Assembly: GCF_963678635.1 (NCBI RefSeq)
Contig: NC_087062.1
Span: forward strand, 84,034,012 to 84,098,011
DNA from: Symsagittifera roscoffensis
Lineage: Eukaryota; Xenacoelomorpha; Acoela; Convolutidae
Reading direction: 5' to 3'
DNA: 64,000 nt
Positions 1 to 10,204 of this stretch are shown one piece after another (within the stretch, counting starts at the first letter, position 1; each line of letters opens with the position of its first letter). The notes under the pieces are model-generated. The model did no database searches. It saw only the letters and a list, made by a program, of their open reading frames with translations, and was not told where the DNA came from. A program made the position numbers and the translations under genes.

Positions 1-1561
1 ATTAGTCCCTTTTGATAAAAACCGCAGCCTTCAGTTTGTCTGATTAAAAATTCATATTACTCTCTCTGATGCATCATATTGCAGGTGCATCTCTGCTTAA
101 TCAAAGCAAGGAGAATTTCAGTGCAGCCGGCAAGACTGCTAAATATTTATCCAGTTTGTTTCAAGTTAAGTTAAAAGGGACGTTTTAATAATCGCCACCC
201 TTTTAAAATATTGAGCATGAAAAAATGAGAAAAATTGGACAAGTATTTAAAAAGGAGTGGATTTTCAAAACAAGATTTTATAGTCCTAATAAGAGTAAAT
301 CAGTCAGTATCTGATTTAGTGAAAAGAGGCTTTAATTTAGAATTGGGTCGTTAAACAAACAACTAAGACAATGGTCCTTTGTCTGTGTAGTATTTCTCAA
401 TACTACATTTTTGTCTTAAAATTTCCTGCAGATAAAGATGACTTAAATCAAAGTTTTTAGATCAAATTCGCAACCTTCCACCCGTCCCCCATACATGCTA
501 AGAAAAGATCTTCCACACCAGCGTTCAGTACAAATGAAATCTACTAATCGCTGCGTATAAAATTCTTCATTCTGATCGGCTGAAAGTTTGAATTCAGAAC
601 TAAGTTAATGTCATTCCGCGATCACCCCTAAACGGCTTTGGGTTGGGGAAGAGGATGCTAACTTGGCCAACAATTTCATAGTTTTTTGGAACGGCTCTGC
701 TTGCGCGTTTCTTGTTCCCTTGGTTGTAAAATCCGACAATAACAGCTACTACTTCTCAATTTCAACGCATATTCCAATTTTTAAAACTTTGATTGTCTTG
801 ATGGTACAAATTTGGCCGAATGCATTTTATGTAATGGAACCATTATACGAAATGAACGCTCATACAGCCTTCTCTGTTTGATCGGTCAAAAAAATTAACG
901 GTATCAACGGCCTTCCGCATCAAAAGCCTGAAGTTTTTGGCTCAAAATTACGTATAAACTTCGCTACAGTTTTGTTTGAACTAAGTTTTTTGATTTAAGA
1001 AGGCCCAAAAAATTGTTCAAAGTGTTTTTAACTTGGGAACTTGGCAATTTTTTTGGTGTCCCCGTTTTGGTTGTTTGATGTTGCATTGTTGGTAGAAAAA
1101 AAAGAGCTCTTTAATTTTTTTTTTGCGTTCAAACTATTCGCCTTTATTTTGACAATTTTGGTTAGTTTTTGTGCAACTGGACTAGATGAGATAAGAAACC
1201 CCCCTCCCCCTCCCCAGAGCAGTCTTGCTGAATTCGCTACCTCTTTATGCGCAAAAAAGACGTCTCCGCGTTATTAGTTCGGAACAAGAAACTTATTCGA
1301 AGGTTTTTTTGAGCAAGGACAATTTGGCTCAAGAATCAAACTATATTGGTAGCATTAATTTTCCGTTAACTTCATCAAAAAATTACATCAGTAAACATAA
1401 ACAGATGCTTACTGATGAAGGTTTTTTCGAGAAAGCAAACGAAAAAATTCTGACTGCAGCTGAGCGGACTGTTTCTGTAGCCAAATTGTCGGTGCTCAAA
1501 ATAAAACCCCTTGAATATATTTTTTTGTTTGATCTTTTAAAACTTTTAGTGGTTGGCTTAC
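1..1561. other. Intronic, AT-rich, no gene seen
   Basis: This stretch lies 3' of the K2P pore exon on the minus strand and should be the beginning of the next intron. I looked on the minus strand for the next exon, which should complete the selectivity filter right after an acceptor, and did not find one, so it is probably left of the window. The short frames here look like chance ORFs. No RNA gene or repeat structure was recognised. Confidence 0.6.
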
Positions 1562-1688
1562 CTATGGTTGTGACGGTAGTGATGCAAAAGTAGATAGCTC
1601 CGGCTAGATCCCATGAAGTAATCAAGTCTCTGCTCTCTGGCTGTACGTCGAACTGGTCATAGCCAAACTGCTTCAATAAGGCGTCCAT
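1562..1688 (-). CDS. K2P potassium channel, exon with first pore helix and filter
   Basis: Internal exon of a two-pore-domain (K2P, TWIK-type) potassium channel, a plasma-membrane leak channel. Read on the minus strand, a pyrimidine-rich acceptor ending TTTGTTTCAG precedes 42 full codons and one extra base, followed by the donor GTAAGCC. The peptide starts MDALLKQFGYDQF and ends in the pore motif ITTVTTIG. The last G is split across the donor, so the next exon should continue the filter with Y-G. This is the first pore loop (P1): it fits directly downstream of the M1 exon at 15375-15646, and both junctions are phase 0. The following exon (rest of filter, M2, P2) is outside the window. The pore signature makes the family call strong; the subfamily is not resolved. 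Confidence 0.86.
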
Positions 1689-2707
1689 CTGAAACAAATA
1701 AAGACTCAAGCAACGCTCGTATTGGATGTTAAGGGTGATATATTACAATGGTGGGAGGTTCAAGTTAAATACTAGATCGCTTTTTTGTTATACTCCTGGG
1801 TTGACCTCCATTGATAAAAATGCAAATTATACAATTCCATAAACAAATTCTCTATGAAAAATTAGTAGTCATACAAATTTCATACATTTTGCTAAATTTT
1901 CAAAGAACGTTTTTTTGTTGTGGCATAAAAGCCGGTGTGCCGTTATAGATAAAAAAAAGAAAAACCTTAGGTCAAAAAAATCAAATCATACATTTTCCAT
2001 ATAAGGAAATTGTATGACTAGCAATTTTCTGATTGCAACAACAATTTTTTTTCTAGAAGTAGTTCATATTGTCCCAAAAAGAGTAAGACGAATTTTATCA
2101 TTAAACGAAGCAAACATGTTCCAGAAATGTTTTGCAAGCAACATTTAATTTTTTTGTGTATATAACGAAATCCTGGATACACAAGAGTTCAATTTTTTCC
2201 GTTTCTTGGGATAACTTATTTCTTTTGAGTTGCATGTTTATGTATGCCTTGATCAAAGCCTTATGAATTAAAATTTCAATATTTAATTTAAAAAATCGAC
2301 TTTGAAAATTTTTGTGAAAATTTAAAAAGTTGATACTTTCAGTATATCATTTGCGTAAGACATCTCTGTAACAATTCAGTTCTTTGCCAGTGCCTTCGAA
2401 ATGCAAGACATTCAAACCTTCGGTTACTCTAATTTTGAGTGAAACAGAGATCTTTGTACGAACACAACCAAAAAAATTTGAGCAAAATTAAGGTCGAAAC
2501 AAAAATTAGAATTTAGGGTTGAAACATAATTGTTGGTCCTAAATTTTCCCTAATTTACTAATCTAATTTTTCCTAATTTACTAATTTACTATTCTACTAG
2601 AAAATCACAGATCTTCTTTGCAGTTTTCTTTACTTATGGAACTGCATGAAAAATGTATGACTAGCATTTTGGTCAAACAGTGGTCCCAGGCTTCGAACAC
2701 TGCTTAC
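1689..2707. other. K2P intron 2, 3' part, no gene seen
   Basis: AT-rich intron between the pore exon and the inserted Gypsy element. It has many A and T runs and no coding frame, RNA gene or repeat structure that I can recognise. It ends at the 5-bp target-site duplication AACTT (2708-2712). Confidence 0.6.
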
Positions 2708-2712
2708 AACTT

Positions 2713-2972
2713 TGTGGTATTCCTATGCTATGGGTGTTAGTTAGTAATAAAACAGAAGAGTAATAAATTGTAATTTAACTCTTTGTGAAACTTGGTTTTT
2801 GTTTAGAGATCATGTTTATTTTTTCATATGTCTCTTCAGATAGCAAATGTCCAAATGACTATTGCGTTCGGCCTGCATGAATGGCCTTGAATAATAACAA
2901 CAAAACATAACAGAAAATTAATACCACTTATTCTCCAAGGTTACTGTGGCAACAGTACTACACAGTACCACA
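2713..2972 (-). repeat. 3' LTR of the Gypsy element
   Basis: This 260-bp direct repeat is nearly identical to 13569-13828 (a handful of substitutions by eye). It begins TGTGG and ends CCACA, the expected TG..CA inverted termini. Because the element reads on the minus strand, this is the 3' LTR. The bases just inside it (2973-2982, read on minus as CAGGGGAA) form a short purine tract suitable as the polypurine primer. Confidence 0.92.
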
Positions 2973-3071
2973 TTCCCCTGAGGACAACAAAATTTTATAT
3001 AATACCTTATAAAATTTTATAATCAATATATTAGTTTGTATCTCAGTTTACTAAGTTGTTTAGTGTTTGAC

Positions 3072-3345
3072 TTAGTTTCCTTTGTTATTTTTCTTTACTT
3101 CGGCTTTGTTTCTCGCAGCGTTCCACGACCCAGAAACGTCCAACGATGTAGCCCCAAATTTCCGTTTGAATAGGTGTCTCTCTAATAGGTTGAACGTGTT
3201 GTTTTCCAGCGTTGTTTCTTTGTTGTTGAGATTTAAATTCGCTAATCTCATTCTGTAGGCCTCTAGTGCTGCCAAATTTAGCTCCATGACGTCGTCTTCA
3301 CCACTAATAAGTTTGACCGAATGGGATACTGGGCTACCATATCTC
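3072..3345 (-). pseudogene. Gypsy pol C-terminal tail beyond the nested insertion
   Basis: An open minus-strand frame running from the edge of the nested non-LTR element to a stop at 3072. Its end includes MELNLAALEAYRMRL and a lysine/asparagine-rich tail. It continues the pol tail whose upstream part is at about 7511-8705, so the non-LTR element split this frame. No enzymatic domain is visible. It is placed by position between the insertion edge and the 3' LTR; function is unknown. Confidence 0.5.
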
Positions 3346-3386
3346 TTTGGCCCCTGGTTCTTCGTTTGCCTATTCTTCTTCTTTTG

Positions 3387-6329
3387 TCATTTACGCCCCG
3401 TGGGGGGCCTTGATTCCCAGTTTCCAGGACATGTGCTCCAGTGTCTTGAAATGTTGTTTTTTGTCACCCAAGTACCGCATTCTTCGCATTGGATTCTGGC
3501 TCTCGTTCCGGCGAATCGTCCTGTGATAATGGTGTTGGTTACTTCTGGGGCTGTCGGGTGTTCTCCTCGACAGGTCCTCCGGTGTCTTGCCATGTTGCTC
3601 AACGACAGGGACCTCTGACACTTCGGACAGAACCCACCCTGCCCTCCTTGGCACGCCTTGAAGTGGTTTGTCAGAGCAGCCTGGTCCGAAAAACTGTCGT
3701 TGCACTTTGGACACTTGAAGTCCACTGACTCCCTTCTGTGTGCTTTTCTCTCGTGATTCGTCCGTCCTCCTTTTGTTGCGCACATCTTGTCGCATCCGTC
3801 CCAGCGGCAAGGCCAACCGCTGTCACTTATTCTCTCTCTATTCCATTGTGAGCGGGCCGGTTTTTCCGTTCCTCTGTGCCAGTTGCACATTTGCGTCTCC
3901 CAGTTTTTGAGGAACGTCCTGCGATCTGTAACGGTCTTCTTCCATCGTTTCCGGTCATTGGTGAGGTTCTCGCTGTTGTCGTCTTCATGTCCCGCTTCTT
4001 TCAGCAGTCTGCGCCAGTACTGGATGGTGTTGCCTCGCGAGTTCCCACTGCGTGTCCTCTCCATGTCCCAGGATCCGAGCACGGCTTTCTTCACAATCCT
4101 CTCATCCGACATTCTGAGAACGTGGCCCATTCGCTCTAATGCTCTGCACTCGATCTTAGTCCTTATCGATTCAATGTTCAACTGTCTGCGGATCTCGTAG
4201 CTGTTGACTCCTTCATTCTGCATCCTTATCAGTGTGTGAGGTTTTCCATTGTTCCACACAAACCTGTAGGCTCTGTCTGCAACGCTCTGGAACTTCTGGA
4301 TGTCGGTCGGTGTCCATGCTCTAACGCTACAGTCAAACAGGAGAGTGGACTCCACTACGGCTTGGACCACCAATGCTCTGGTGCGCTTGGAGAGGCTCGA
4401 ATTCCAGAGCCATTGTTTCACCTTGCTCCACGCGTGGTACCCTCTCTTGATCCTGGCTCCTCGGTCTTCTCGTTTCCCGATGAGCGTTCCCAGCATTCTA
4501 GTCTTCTGGGCGCTGGTAGTTGCAAAAGTGATGGACTCTTCTTTGCCGTCGTGGCATTTCTCTTCAAACTCCATCATTTTCTTCTTGATCACCTCTTTCC
4601 CTATGACGAGCTCTTCGGTCCAACCAAGTAGAGAGGTGTCGTCTGCGAACAACGAGTCCTCCAGGATGAAATTACACTTGTTGCTGCTATGCAATGCTCT
4701 GGGCCCTTCTCTCGGTGGGAGGCTGCCTCCTGGTGTCCACCTCCAGGTGAGACCGCACTCTTGACCTCTCTCCGCCGCCTCCTTTCTCCGTTCTCTTTCC
4801 GCTCTTCTTATTGCTTCGGCATGATATACGTTGAAAAGGATAGGTGATGTTGCGCACCCCTCTCTGAGTCCTCTGGCTGGGGCCCAATCATCGCTGAGAC
4901 CTTCCTTTCCTTTCACCCGGTATCGCGTTTCTTCATGGAGACCTTTCAGCAGATCGAGCACCTTGTCCGTCATGCCAAATCTGGCTAACATACCCCACAG
5001 AAGGGGTTTGTTGGTGCGAGGGTAAGCCTTGGTGATGTCTAGGAGGACAGCCCCTGGCCGGTTCTCGTTACACTCGTCTGTCATCCCGTACACTCTTTTT
5101 GTTTCTTCTTCCATCCGGATAATGATCTGCGTTGAGTCAGCCGTAGACCTTCCACCGCGGAAACCGTTCTGGTTCTCGTCCAGAGCGCCAATGGTTTCTG
5201 CCCATGTCCGGAGTCTCGTCGCGAGGATACGTGCGATCAGTCTGCTCGCCAGTGGTAACAGGCACACTCCACGGTAGTTGCCCAGGTCGTTCTTGGGACC
5301 TTTCTTGTGCAGGGGAATGACCCAGCCTTCCTTTATTTCTTCTGGCCATTCCTCCGGTTTCATGTCTATCAACTGCCCAATCATCCTGTGGAGCTCCTGC
5401 TTAATTGGTTTGCTGGCCACCTTTACTGCTAGCATCCGAACTCCGTCGTTCCCTGGTGCTCCATCCCTTATCTTGGCCAACTTTGTTTCAAACTCGCTCC
5501 ACGTGACCACTCTCTCCAGTTCAATGGCCGCTTCTAGTGCTGTCTGGTCGAAGCGTTCGGGGATCTCTTCCATGGTCCTAACGATCTCGTCTCGTCCCCT
5601 TTCGTATCTGTTCTCTGATACTTTCATAAAGTGACTTCGGAACTCTTCGGGGCTGAATGTTTCGTCTTCAAAGGTGCAGTTGTCTCTGATTCCAATACGC
5701 TTCAGCGTCTTGTACAGCGTCCCGATGTCACCTTGGAGTTCTGCCTTCCTCGCGTCTTCGACAATCTCCATCCACCACTCTTCTTCCCACCGTTTCTTCG
5801 CTTTTTTGTAGTCTTTCCTGACCGTCTTCCGTTCTTCTGTCGCTGTCGGGATGTTGTTGTTCATTTCCTGGGTAAGTCGAGTGATAAGGTTCTGAAAGTT
5901 GCCGATCTCTTCCAGGTGATTATCTAGCCACGGGCTCAAGTTCCGTTTCGCTTTGGAACCACAGGCTAGATTTCCCGCTTTCTCGAACAGTTTCATTGCG
6001 TCGTTCCAGTCTTCCACTGAATCCTCCGGGTTCTCGATTTTCTCTCGGAATTTCGCTGCCACTTCTGGGATCTTCAGCTTGTCCCAATCCACCGTCCGTC
6101 TGCGCTGGACCTTCGTCGAACCGTGGTGGCGCTTCTTCTTGTCTTCCAGATTGCAGGTCATCCTTTTCGCCCGGTGGTCGCTCAGTTTGTTCACTCCCAA
6201 CGTGCTGACGTTGACGACTCTTCGGCTTCTCTCCTTCTGCTTAACCAGAAAGCCGTCTAGCTCGTGCCAGCTTCCGTTCGCCGGGTTTTTCCACGTTCCT
6301 CTGTTCTTGTGTTGGAAGAACGAGTTCAC
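3387..6329 (-). CDS. Non-LTR retrotransposon: endonuclease end, reverse transcriptase, C2H2 fingers
   Basis: A 980-codon frame covering the larger part of the element polyprotein. It opens directly after an in-frame TGA, so its first roughly 30 residues are the end of the AP endonuclease (NPANGSWHELDGFLV) begun in the upstream frame. RT motifs appear in order: GAPGNDG near 290-296, GFRGGRSTAD near 389-398, motif A with D431 (VLLDITKAY), GCATSPILFN near 491-500, and the catalytic FADD at 561-564. The C-terminal 150 residues hold four zinc-finger-like modules, starting CRWDGCDKMC, CPKCNDSF, CPKCQRSL and CEECGTWV, presumably nucleic-acid binding. No ribonuclease H domain is evident. Apart from the TGA the frame is clean, suggesting insertion long after the host Gypsy began to decay. 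Confidence 0.85.
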   Translation of the reverse strand: MNSFFQHKNRGTWKNPANGSWHELDGFLVKQKERSRRVVNVSTLGVNKLSDHRAKRMTCNLEDKKKRHHGSTKVQRRRTVDWDKLKIPEVAAKFREKIENPEDSVEDWNDAMKLFEKAGNLACGSKAKRNLSPWLDNHLEEIGNFQNLITRLTQEMNNNIPTATEERKTVRKDYKKAKKRWEEEWWMEIVEDARKAELQGDIGTLYKTLKRIGIRDNCTFEDETFSPEEFRSHFMKVSENRYERGRDEIVRTMEEIPERFDQTALEAAIELERVVTWSEFETKLAKIRDGAPGNDGVRMLAVKVASKPIKQELHRMIGQLIDMKPEEWPEEIKEGWVIPLHKKGPKNDLGNYRGVCLLPLASRLIARILATRLRTWAETIGALDENQNGFRGGRSTADSTQIIIRMEEETKRVYGMTDECNENRPGAVLLDITKAYPRTNKPLLWGMLARFGMTDKVLDLLKGLHEETRYRVKGKEGLSDDWAPARGLREGCATSPILFNVYHAEAIRRAERERRKEAAERGQECGLTWRWTPGGSLPPREGPRALHSSNKCNFILEDSLFADDTSLLGWTEELVIGKEVIKKKMMEFEEKCHDGKEESITFATTSAQKTRMLGTLIGKREDRGARIKRGYHAWSKVKQWLWNSSLSKRTRALVVQAVVESTLLFDCSVRAWTPTDIQKFQSVADRAYRFVWNNGKPHTLIRMQNEGVNSYEIRRQLNIESIRTKIECRALERMGHVLRMSDERIVKKAVLGSWDMERTRSGNSRGNTIQYWRRLLKEAGHEDDNSENLTNDRKRWKKTVTDRRTFLKNWETQMCNWHRGTEKPARSQWNRERISDSGWPCRWDGCDKMCATKGGRTNHERKAHRRESVDFKCPKCNDSFSDQAALTNHFKACQGGQGGFCPKCQRSLSLSNMARHRRTCRGEHPTAPEVTNTIITGRFAGTRARIQCEECGTWVTKNNISRHWSTCPGNWESRPPTGRK

Positions 6330-8036
6330 TCACGCTAACTGGTTGGCGTGGCACCACTCGATCAGGTCCACTCCTGCAGTATTCGTCTTGCCCAGCCCGA
6401 ACTTCCCTGCGACTGTGTCTCTGCTCCGTTCTCTGGTGTCCCCCACGCTGGAGTTGAAGTCCCCGCCGATCACCAAGAGGTTCAGGGTTATCAACATATC
6501 TTCCAATTCCTCTCTGTATCTGGCGAAATCGTCCGTTTGTCCTTCCCACAGAGGTTGGTATGTGGCCACGAACCTCACTCCGCTCACATCCACTGCCGTG
6601 TTTCTGTCGCCACACTGTCTCTTGTATCCTTGTTCCTTCCAATCCACCGCCCACAGGTCTCTGAGGAACACTCCGCTCTTCTTTCCATGGATGAGGACTC
6701 CATAGAGATCGCCTGCTTTGATCCACTTGATTCCCTCTACCGTTTCGCAAAGCTCTGTGAATAGCACGACTTCCGCGTGGCTCTTCGCCACTTCTCGGAG
6801 CATCTCAGCGAATCTGCTCCGACGGGGGAAGGCTACTCTCGCTCTCTGGATGTTCCAAGTCCATATGCTCGTTTGTTTCTTCTTGCCCATACGTTTGGCG
6901 TTTTCCGTCCACTTTTCGTCTCGCTTCTCCTGTCTCTTCTGTCTTCTTCGTTGTTTTTGTGCACGCTTCTTGACCCGCTTCTTGGCATTTCTCTGGAGCT
7001 GATCCACGTGTTCGTTGCTTTCCACGGTTGGTTGTTCCACCGTTTCCGTTTGACCGTCATCGGCATGCGGCTCCTGGGGGGTGCAGCATTGTGCTCTGAA
7101 CGACGTGCTCCACCTCCCGTCTTCTCCGAGCGAGGTGCAATTCCAGTGGGTCCACTTCTTGCATCCATTGCATTTGACTGACCACTCTTTCTTCTTGAAT
7201 CCCTCGTTGCATATTGTGCACCTCAACTTCGACTTCGCCGGTCCTGGGTTGACCTCCACATCGTGACACATTTTCATTCTTGCCATTACTTCCACATGGC
7301 GCTTCCTATTTGCTGGGATGTTGATTGCCTGTAATTTCCCCCCATGGTCGGCTACTCCGTGGGTGAGTTGTTGACGGGTGAAGTATCGCCCGACAGTGTG
7401 GCCTAGGCTAAACACACTGTCGAACTCCTCTCCCCCCCCCCCCCCAGGTTTGAATTTTGCGATCTGTGAAAATCCACAGGTCCGCGCTTCTCCCCCCGAG
7501 CAGGGACCAAACCATCGAGAAACCGTTTGCCTATTACTTCTTCTAACTGTCGTTTCCTCCTCTTCTTTGTCCGACTCGTCAGAAAACCCTGTTGGAGGAC
7601 AAGTATCGACTGGTCCTGCTTGTTGATTTAGTAATTTTTCCGCTTCTTTTTGCACTCCTCTGGTCAAGACCTGATTTGTGAGTGCCTCCCATTCTTTTGA
7701 TATCATATTCTTATTCTGGAATGTGTCCAGAATTTCCTTTTCGTCGGTTTGTCGAGTAATGGGTTTACTCACTGATGCTTCCTTAGGAGCAGACGACTCA
7801 ATGTAGACTTCTTCATTGCTTGTATCCCGCTTTTTGGATTCTTTTGTTGCTGTTTTGGCGGCTTTTGGTTTTTTCGGTTTTTGCGTTGTGGACTTGCTCT
7901 GATAGCTTTTCGGGTTATGTACTAACGGTCCCGCTCGATTTGGCTTATTCTTTTTCCCTCCTAGGTTAATGCCCCCGCCTGTCTTTGTATCTTTCGACGT
8001 TACTATGCTAGGCGAATTTTGAAACTTGTCCACCAA
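6330..8036 (-). CDS. Chimeric frame: Gypsy pol tail fused to non-LTR 2A/PHD/endonuclease
   Basis: A 568-codon frame with two origins. Roughly residues 1-175 (8036 to about 7511) are the lysine-rich pol tail of the outer Gypsy element, ending in an RRSNRQTVSR-like segment. The rest is the non-LTR polyprotein, which happens to be in frame across the insertion junction. The non-LTR part has a glycine run from a long C/G tract (7433-7446), a 2A-like motif DVEVNPGP at residues 259-266, a PHD-like zinc finger beginning LRCTICNEGF (271 on), a basic linker, and an AP endonuclease including IWTWNIQRARV and IGGDFNSSVG. An in-frame TGA at 6330 cuts the endonuclease from the following frame. The natural non-LTR start codon is uncertain; a methionine a few residues before 2A is one option. 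Confidence 0.75.
   Translation of the reverse strand: MVDKFQNSPSIVTSKDTKTGGGINLGGKKNKPNRAGPLVHNPKSYQSKSTTQKPKKPKAAKTATKESKKRDTSNEEVYIESSAPKEASVSKPITRQTDEKEILDTFQNKNMISKEWEALTNQVLTRGVQKEAEKLLNQQAGPVDTCPPTGFSDESDKEEEETTVRRSNRQTVSRWFGPCSGGEARTCGFSQIAKFKPGGGGGEEFDSVFSLGHTVGRYFTRQQLTHGVADHGGKLQAINIPANRKRHVEVMARMKMCHDVEVNPGPAKSKLRCTICNEGFKKKEWSVKCNGCKKWTHWNCTSLGEDGRWSTSFRAQCCTPQEPHADDGQTETVEQPTVESNEHVDQLQRNAKKRVKKRAQKQRRRQKRQEKRDEKWTENAKRMGKKKQTSIWTWNIQRARVAFPRRSRFAEMLREVAKSHAEVVLFTELCETVEGIKWIKAGDLYGVLIHGKKSGVFLRDLWAVDWKEQGYKRQCGDRNTAVDVSGVRFVATYQPLWEGQTDDFARYREELEDMLITLNLLVIGGDFNSSVGDTRERSRDTVAGKFGLGKTNTAGVDLIEWCHANQLA
7239..7262 (-). other. 2A-like ribosome-skipping motif in the non-LTR element
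   Basis: The minus strand encodes DVEVNPGP, which matches the canonical 2A signature D-x-E-x-N-P-G-P. 2A peptides make the ribosome skip the Gly-Pro bond, and have been described near the N terminus of APE-type non-LTR retrotransposons. It lies just before the zinc finger and endonuclease, where it would separate a short N-terminal peptide from the enzymatic polyprotein. Activity depends on upstream residues too and cannot be judged by eye. Confidence 0.8.
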
Positions 8037-8705
8037 CCGACTATCTTCTATTTTCTGGTCTCTTGGCCCCTGATCTTTTACGTCATGTTCTTCGGCCGAC
8101 TCACTGTCAACGTCTTCATCCTGTGTTACTGTCTTTTGTTGTTAACTTCTTGGTTCTTCCCCTGTTGGGCGTCTCTTTTTCTCCGAACCTTCTATTTTGG
8201 ACTGTACAGGCAGTTTTGATCTCGCTATGTCGCTCTTCCGATAAACTGCACAGGCAGCCGTTTTTACTGTCGACGGTGTCTCCGATACAACTTTCCCTTT
8301 TAGAGGTATTGTTAGGGCTTTTCCACTTTTTCTTTGTTCGTGTTTGCGAGGGAAGCAACCCGACAAATTGTCAGTCACTGTAGGCTGTTTGTCCTCAAAA
8401 AATCCTCGCTCCCATGAATATAATAGTTCTTTTCTCAGTTCGGGATTTATCGTGCTGGTCTCGTCTACGACTCTTCGTAACTCGCTGTCTGAAATGTCCC
8501 TTCGAGTGGCATTCTATCGCGCATTGGCCTCCAGTAGCTGCTTCAGCTCCTTTGCACTGGCCCTTTCTTTAGCTGCCGTAGTATTACGCAAAAACAGTGG
8601 GCTGACGTCCCGACTATTTTGACTTTTTCGGATAATTTTGACATTATCTCTCGATTGATCAATGCGTCTCTTCAACTGTGAAGCTGTTAACGCCGATCTT
8701 TCCAA
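7511..8705 (-). pseudogene. Gypsy pol C-terminal extension, upstream of the nested element
   Basis: Minus-strand sequence following the integrase frame. It is in pieces: 8514-8705 (ERSALTASQLKRRID onward), about 8116-8378, and the N-terminal part of the frame starting at 8036. The composition is charged, rich in Lys, Ser, Thr and Glu, with no recognisable enzymatic motif. It ends at the non-LTR insertion and resumes at 3345. Frame changes and stops between pieces show it is decayed. I infer a tail domain of Pol rather than an envelope because no signal peptide or membrane segment is visible. Confidence 0.5.
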
Positions 8706-8749
8706 ATTTTCTTTATCTAAACGACCATAATCATTAAGAAATTTATCTC

Positions 8750-9562
8750 TTACATTTTAAATTCAGTTTTTGGCAATCGACCGAAATGCGCCTCAAAAGG
8801 TGACAATTTGATCGTTTTCTGTTTGTTCCATCTTAAATCCCTAATTATTGTGCTCAGACACAGTTTAATCGACTGTACATTTTCATCGAGAAGCATTACA
8901 CCCAATCTTTGTTTAATAGTTTGTATTGTTCGTTCGACCAAGCCATATCCTCGATGATCACCGACTGGACAGAATTTTTGATTTGCTTTTCCTTTAAATC
9001 CTGAAAACTGATCCGTTTTGATCGATTCTGGTATCCCATGTGTTTCAATGTAGATACGCAGAAATTTTATTGTTGATTTTCCCCCTGTAGATTTCGTGAC
9101 CTTAACTGATGGAAACTTAGAGTATCTGTCAATAGCAACCAATAAATATATCTTCTTTCCCTTATGATCTTCGAGTGGGCCTGCATAGTCTAATTGCAAT
9201 TCTTGTCCCGGCTGTGTCAACAGTGGAAGTGGTTTTGCCGAATTTTTTGGGATTATATATTTAACGTTCTTACCGTAACGAGTGCAACTCCTACACTCTT
9301 CGGCCATGTTAACCATGTCTTTAGGCATATGTGGCCACCATAAGTAGTTGGAAACCTCTAGCATCGCTTCTTGTCCGGGATGTCCTTGGTGGAGTCGCCG
9401 AAGCACAGCTTGTCTCAACTTCTCTGGTACTGCTAAGCGATTATCCACTAGGAGGCAGTCATCGACTACAGACATTTGATGCCACAGCGGATTGGTGAAG
9501 GGACCCATCATCTCGAATCCTTGTCTGTCATTCCGCTTCACCACTCGCCTGAGCCGATCCAT
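8750..9562 (-). pseudogene. Gypsy integrase fragment
   Basis: A 270-codon minus-strand frame with the integrase layout. An HHCC-like zinc module covers roughly residues 58-95 (LHQGHPGQEAM then CRSC). The catalytic core follows with Asp in LQLDYAGP, a second Asp in SIKTDQFSGF, and Glu in GLVERTIQTIKQRL, so a D,D,E triad is readable. SPFEAHFGRLP follows as in Gypsy-type integrases. The frame stops soon after and the surrounding pol is broken, so this is a relic of Pol rather than a gene. Upstream 9563-9658 links it to the preceding frame through stops. Confidence 0.85.
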
Positions 9563-9658
9563 CCAAGTATCTTCTCATACCAATTCCGCCAGTAGATTTT
9601 TATCAAATAATTTTGTGAGTGATAACGGGCCATTCTCCCCATTTGCTTGCTCCGCTAG

Positions 9659-10204
9659 TTAATGTTCGTATTTCCTGGATCTGTGGCTAACCCTTTTTGT
9701 CTGTTTCGGCGTGACCACGCTAACCTCTGAACCATACTCCCTGTCGTCAATGCTGTCTACAGTTAAGTCCACTTCAATGATTTGTCCTGTTTCCGTTTCA
9801 TCTCCTGATGTATTCTGCCTCGGTGATTTCGGGCTGTGCATTAACGAATTAGCTTCTAGTTCTATTACTGGTCTGGGGTCATCACTTCTCTCCGATCCTA
9901 TGAGTTGCCAAAACGAGACTATCGTTGGTTGGGCTGTTTCAGCAGTTGATGTTGACTCACCGCTGTTTTTAGGGTTTGTCCAGATTTGTCTATTCATTGA
10001 ATGCCATTCCACCTGTGGTATTACTTCTGCGTCCGAAATTTCTGAATCTGATCTATTTGGGGTCCGCTGTATCGTTCTAGTTCTTTGAAATGTCGTTTCC
10101 GTTACTTCTTCCCTCAAGGTATCATTTGGATCCTGTATCCTGACCATCTTCTTCCCTTTTCCGCTCTTCGATGTTTCTCCTGGGTTCATTCTGTATACTC
10201 GCAA
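9659..10204 (-). pseudogene. Gypsy pol linker between RNase H and integrase
   Basis: A 181-codon minus-strand frame, acidic and rich in Ser/Thr/Glu, with no catalytic motif. It lies between the RNase H frame (10328-11497) and the integrase frame (8750-9562), so it is most simply a spacer in the Pol polyprotein. Such a long low-complexity spacer is unusual, and could include sequence added by frame drift in a decayed copy. Confidence 0.45.

Larger units (their letters stand above)
3344..7510 (-). mobile_element. Non-LTR retrotransposon nested in the Gypsy element
   Basis: A non-LTR retrotransposon of about 4.2 kb inserted in the pol tail of the Gypsy element. The inferred edges carry ACCAT at 3336-3340 and 7511-7515, possibly part of a longer imperfect duplication. 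Minus-strand order: GC-rich leader with a long G run, a 2A-like peptide, a PHD-like zinc finger, an AP-type endonuclease, a reverse transcriptase with FADD, and C-terminal C2H2-type fingers. The 3' UTR is only about 45 bp and I see no poly(A) tail. One in-frame TGA splits the endonuclease (6330). GC content is clearly higher than the surroundings, which fits a later arrival. The clade (CR1/L2-like or another APE-type group) cannot be fixed without a tree. Confidence 0.85.

Noticed and set aside
7433-7446. Long C/G homopolymer as a CRISPR or regulatory feature
   Set aside because: It is a simple homopolymer in the LINE 5' region, likely slippage; similar runs occur at MITE ends here.
3286-7626. 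Many plus-strand frames of 60-250 codons
   Set aside because: They are antisense shadows of the GC-rich LINE polyprotein and have no motifs of their own.
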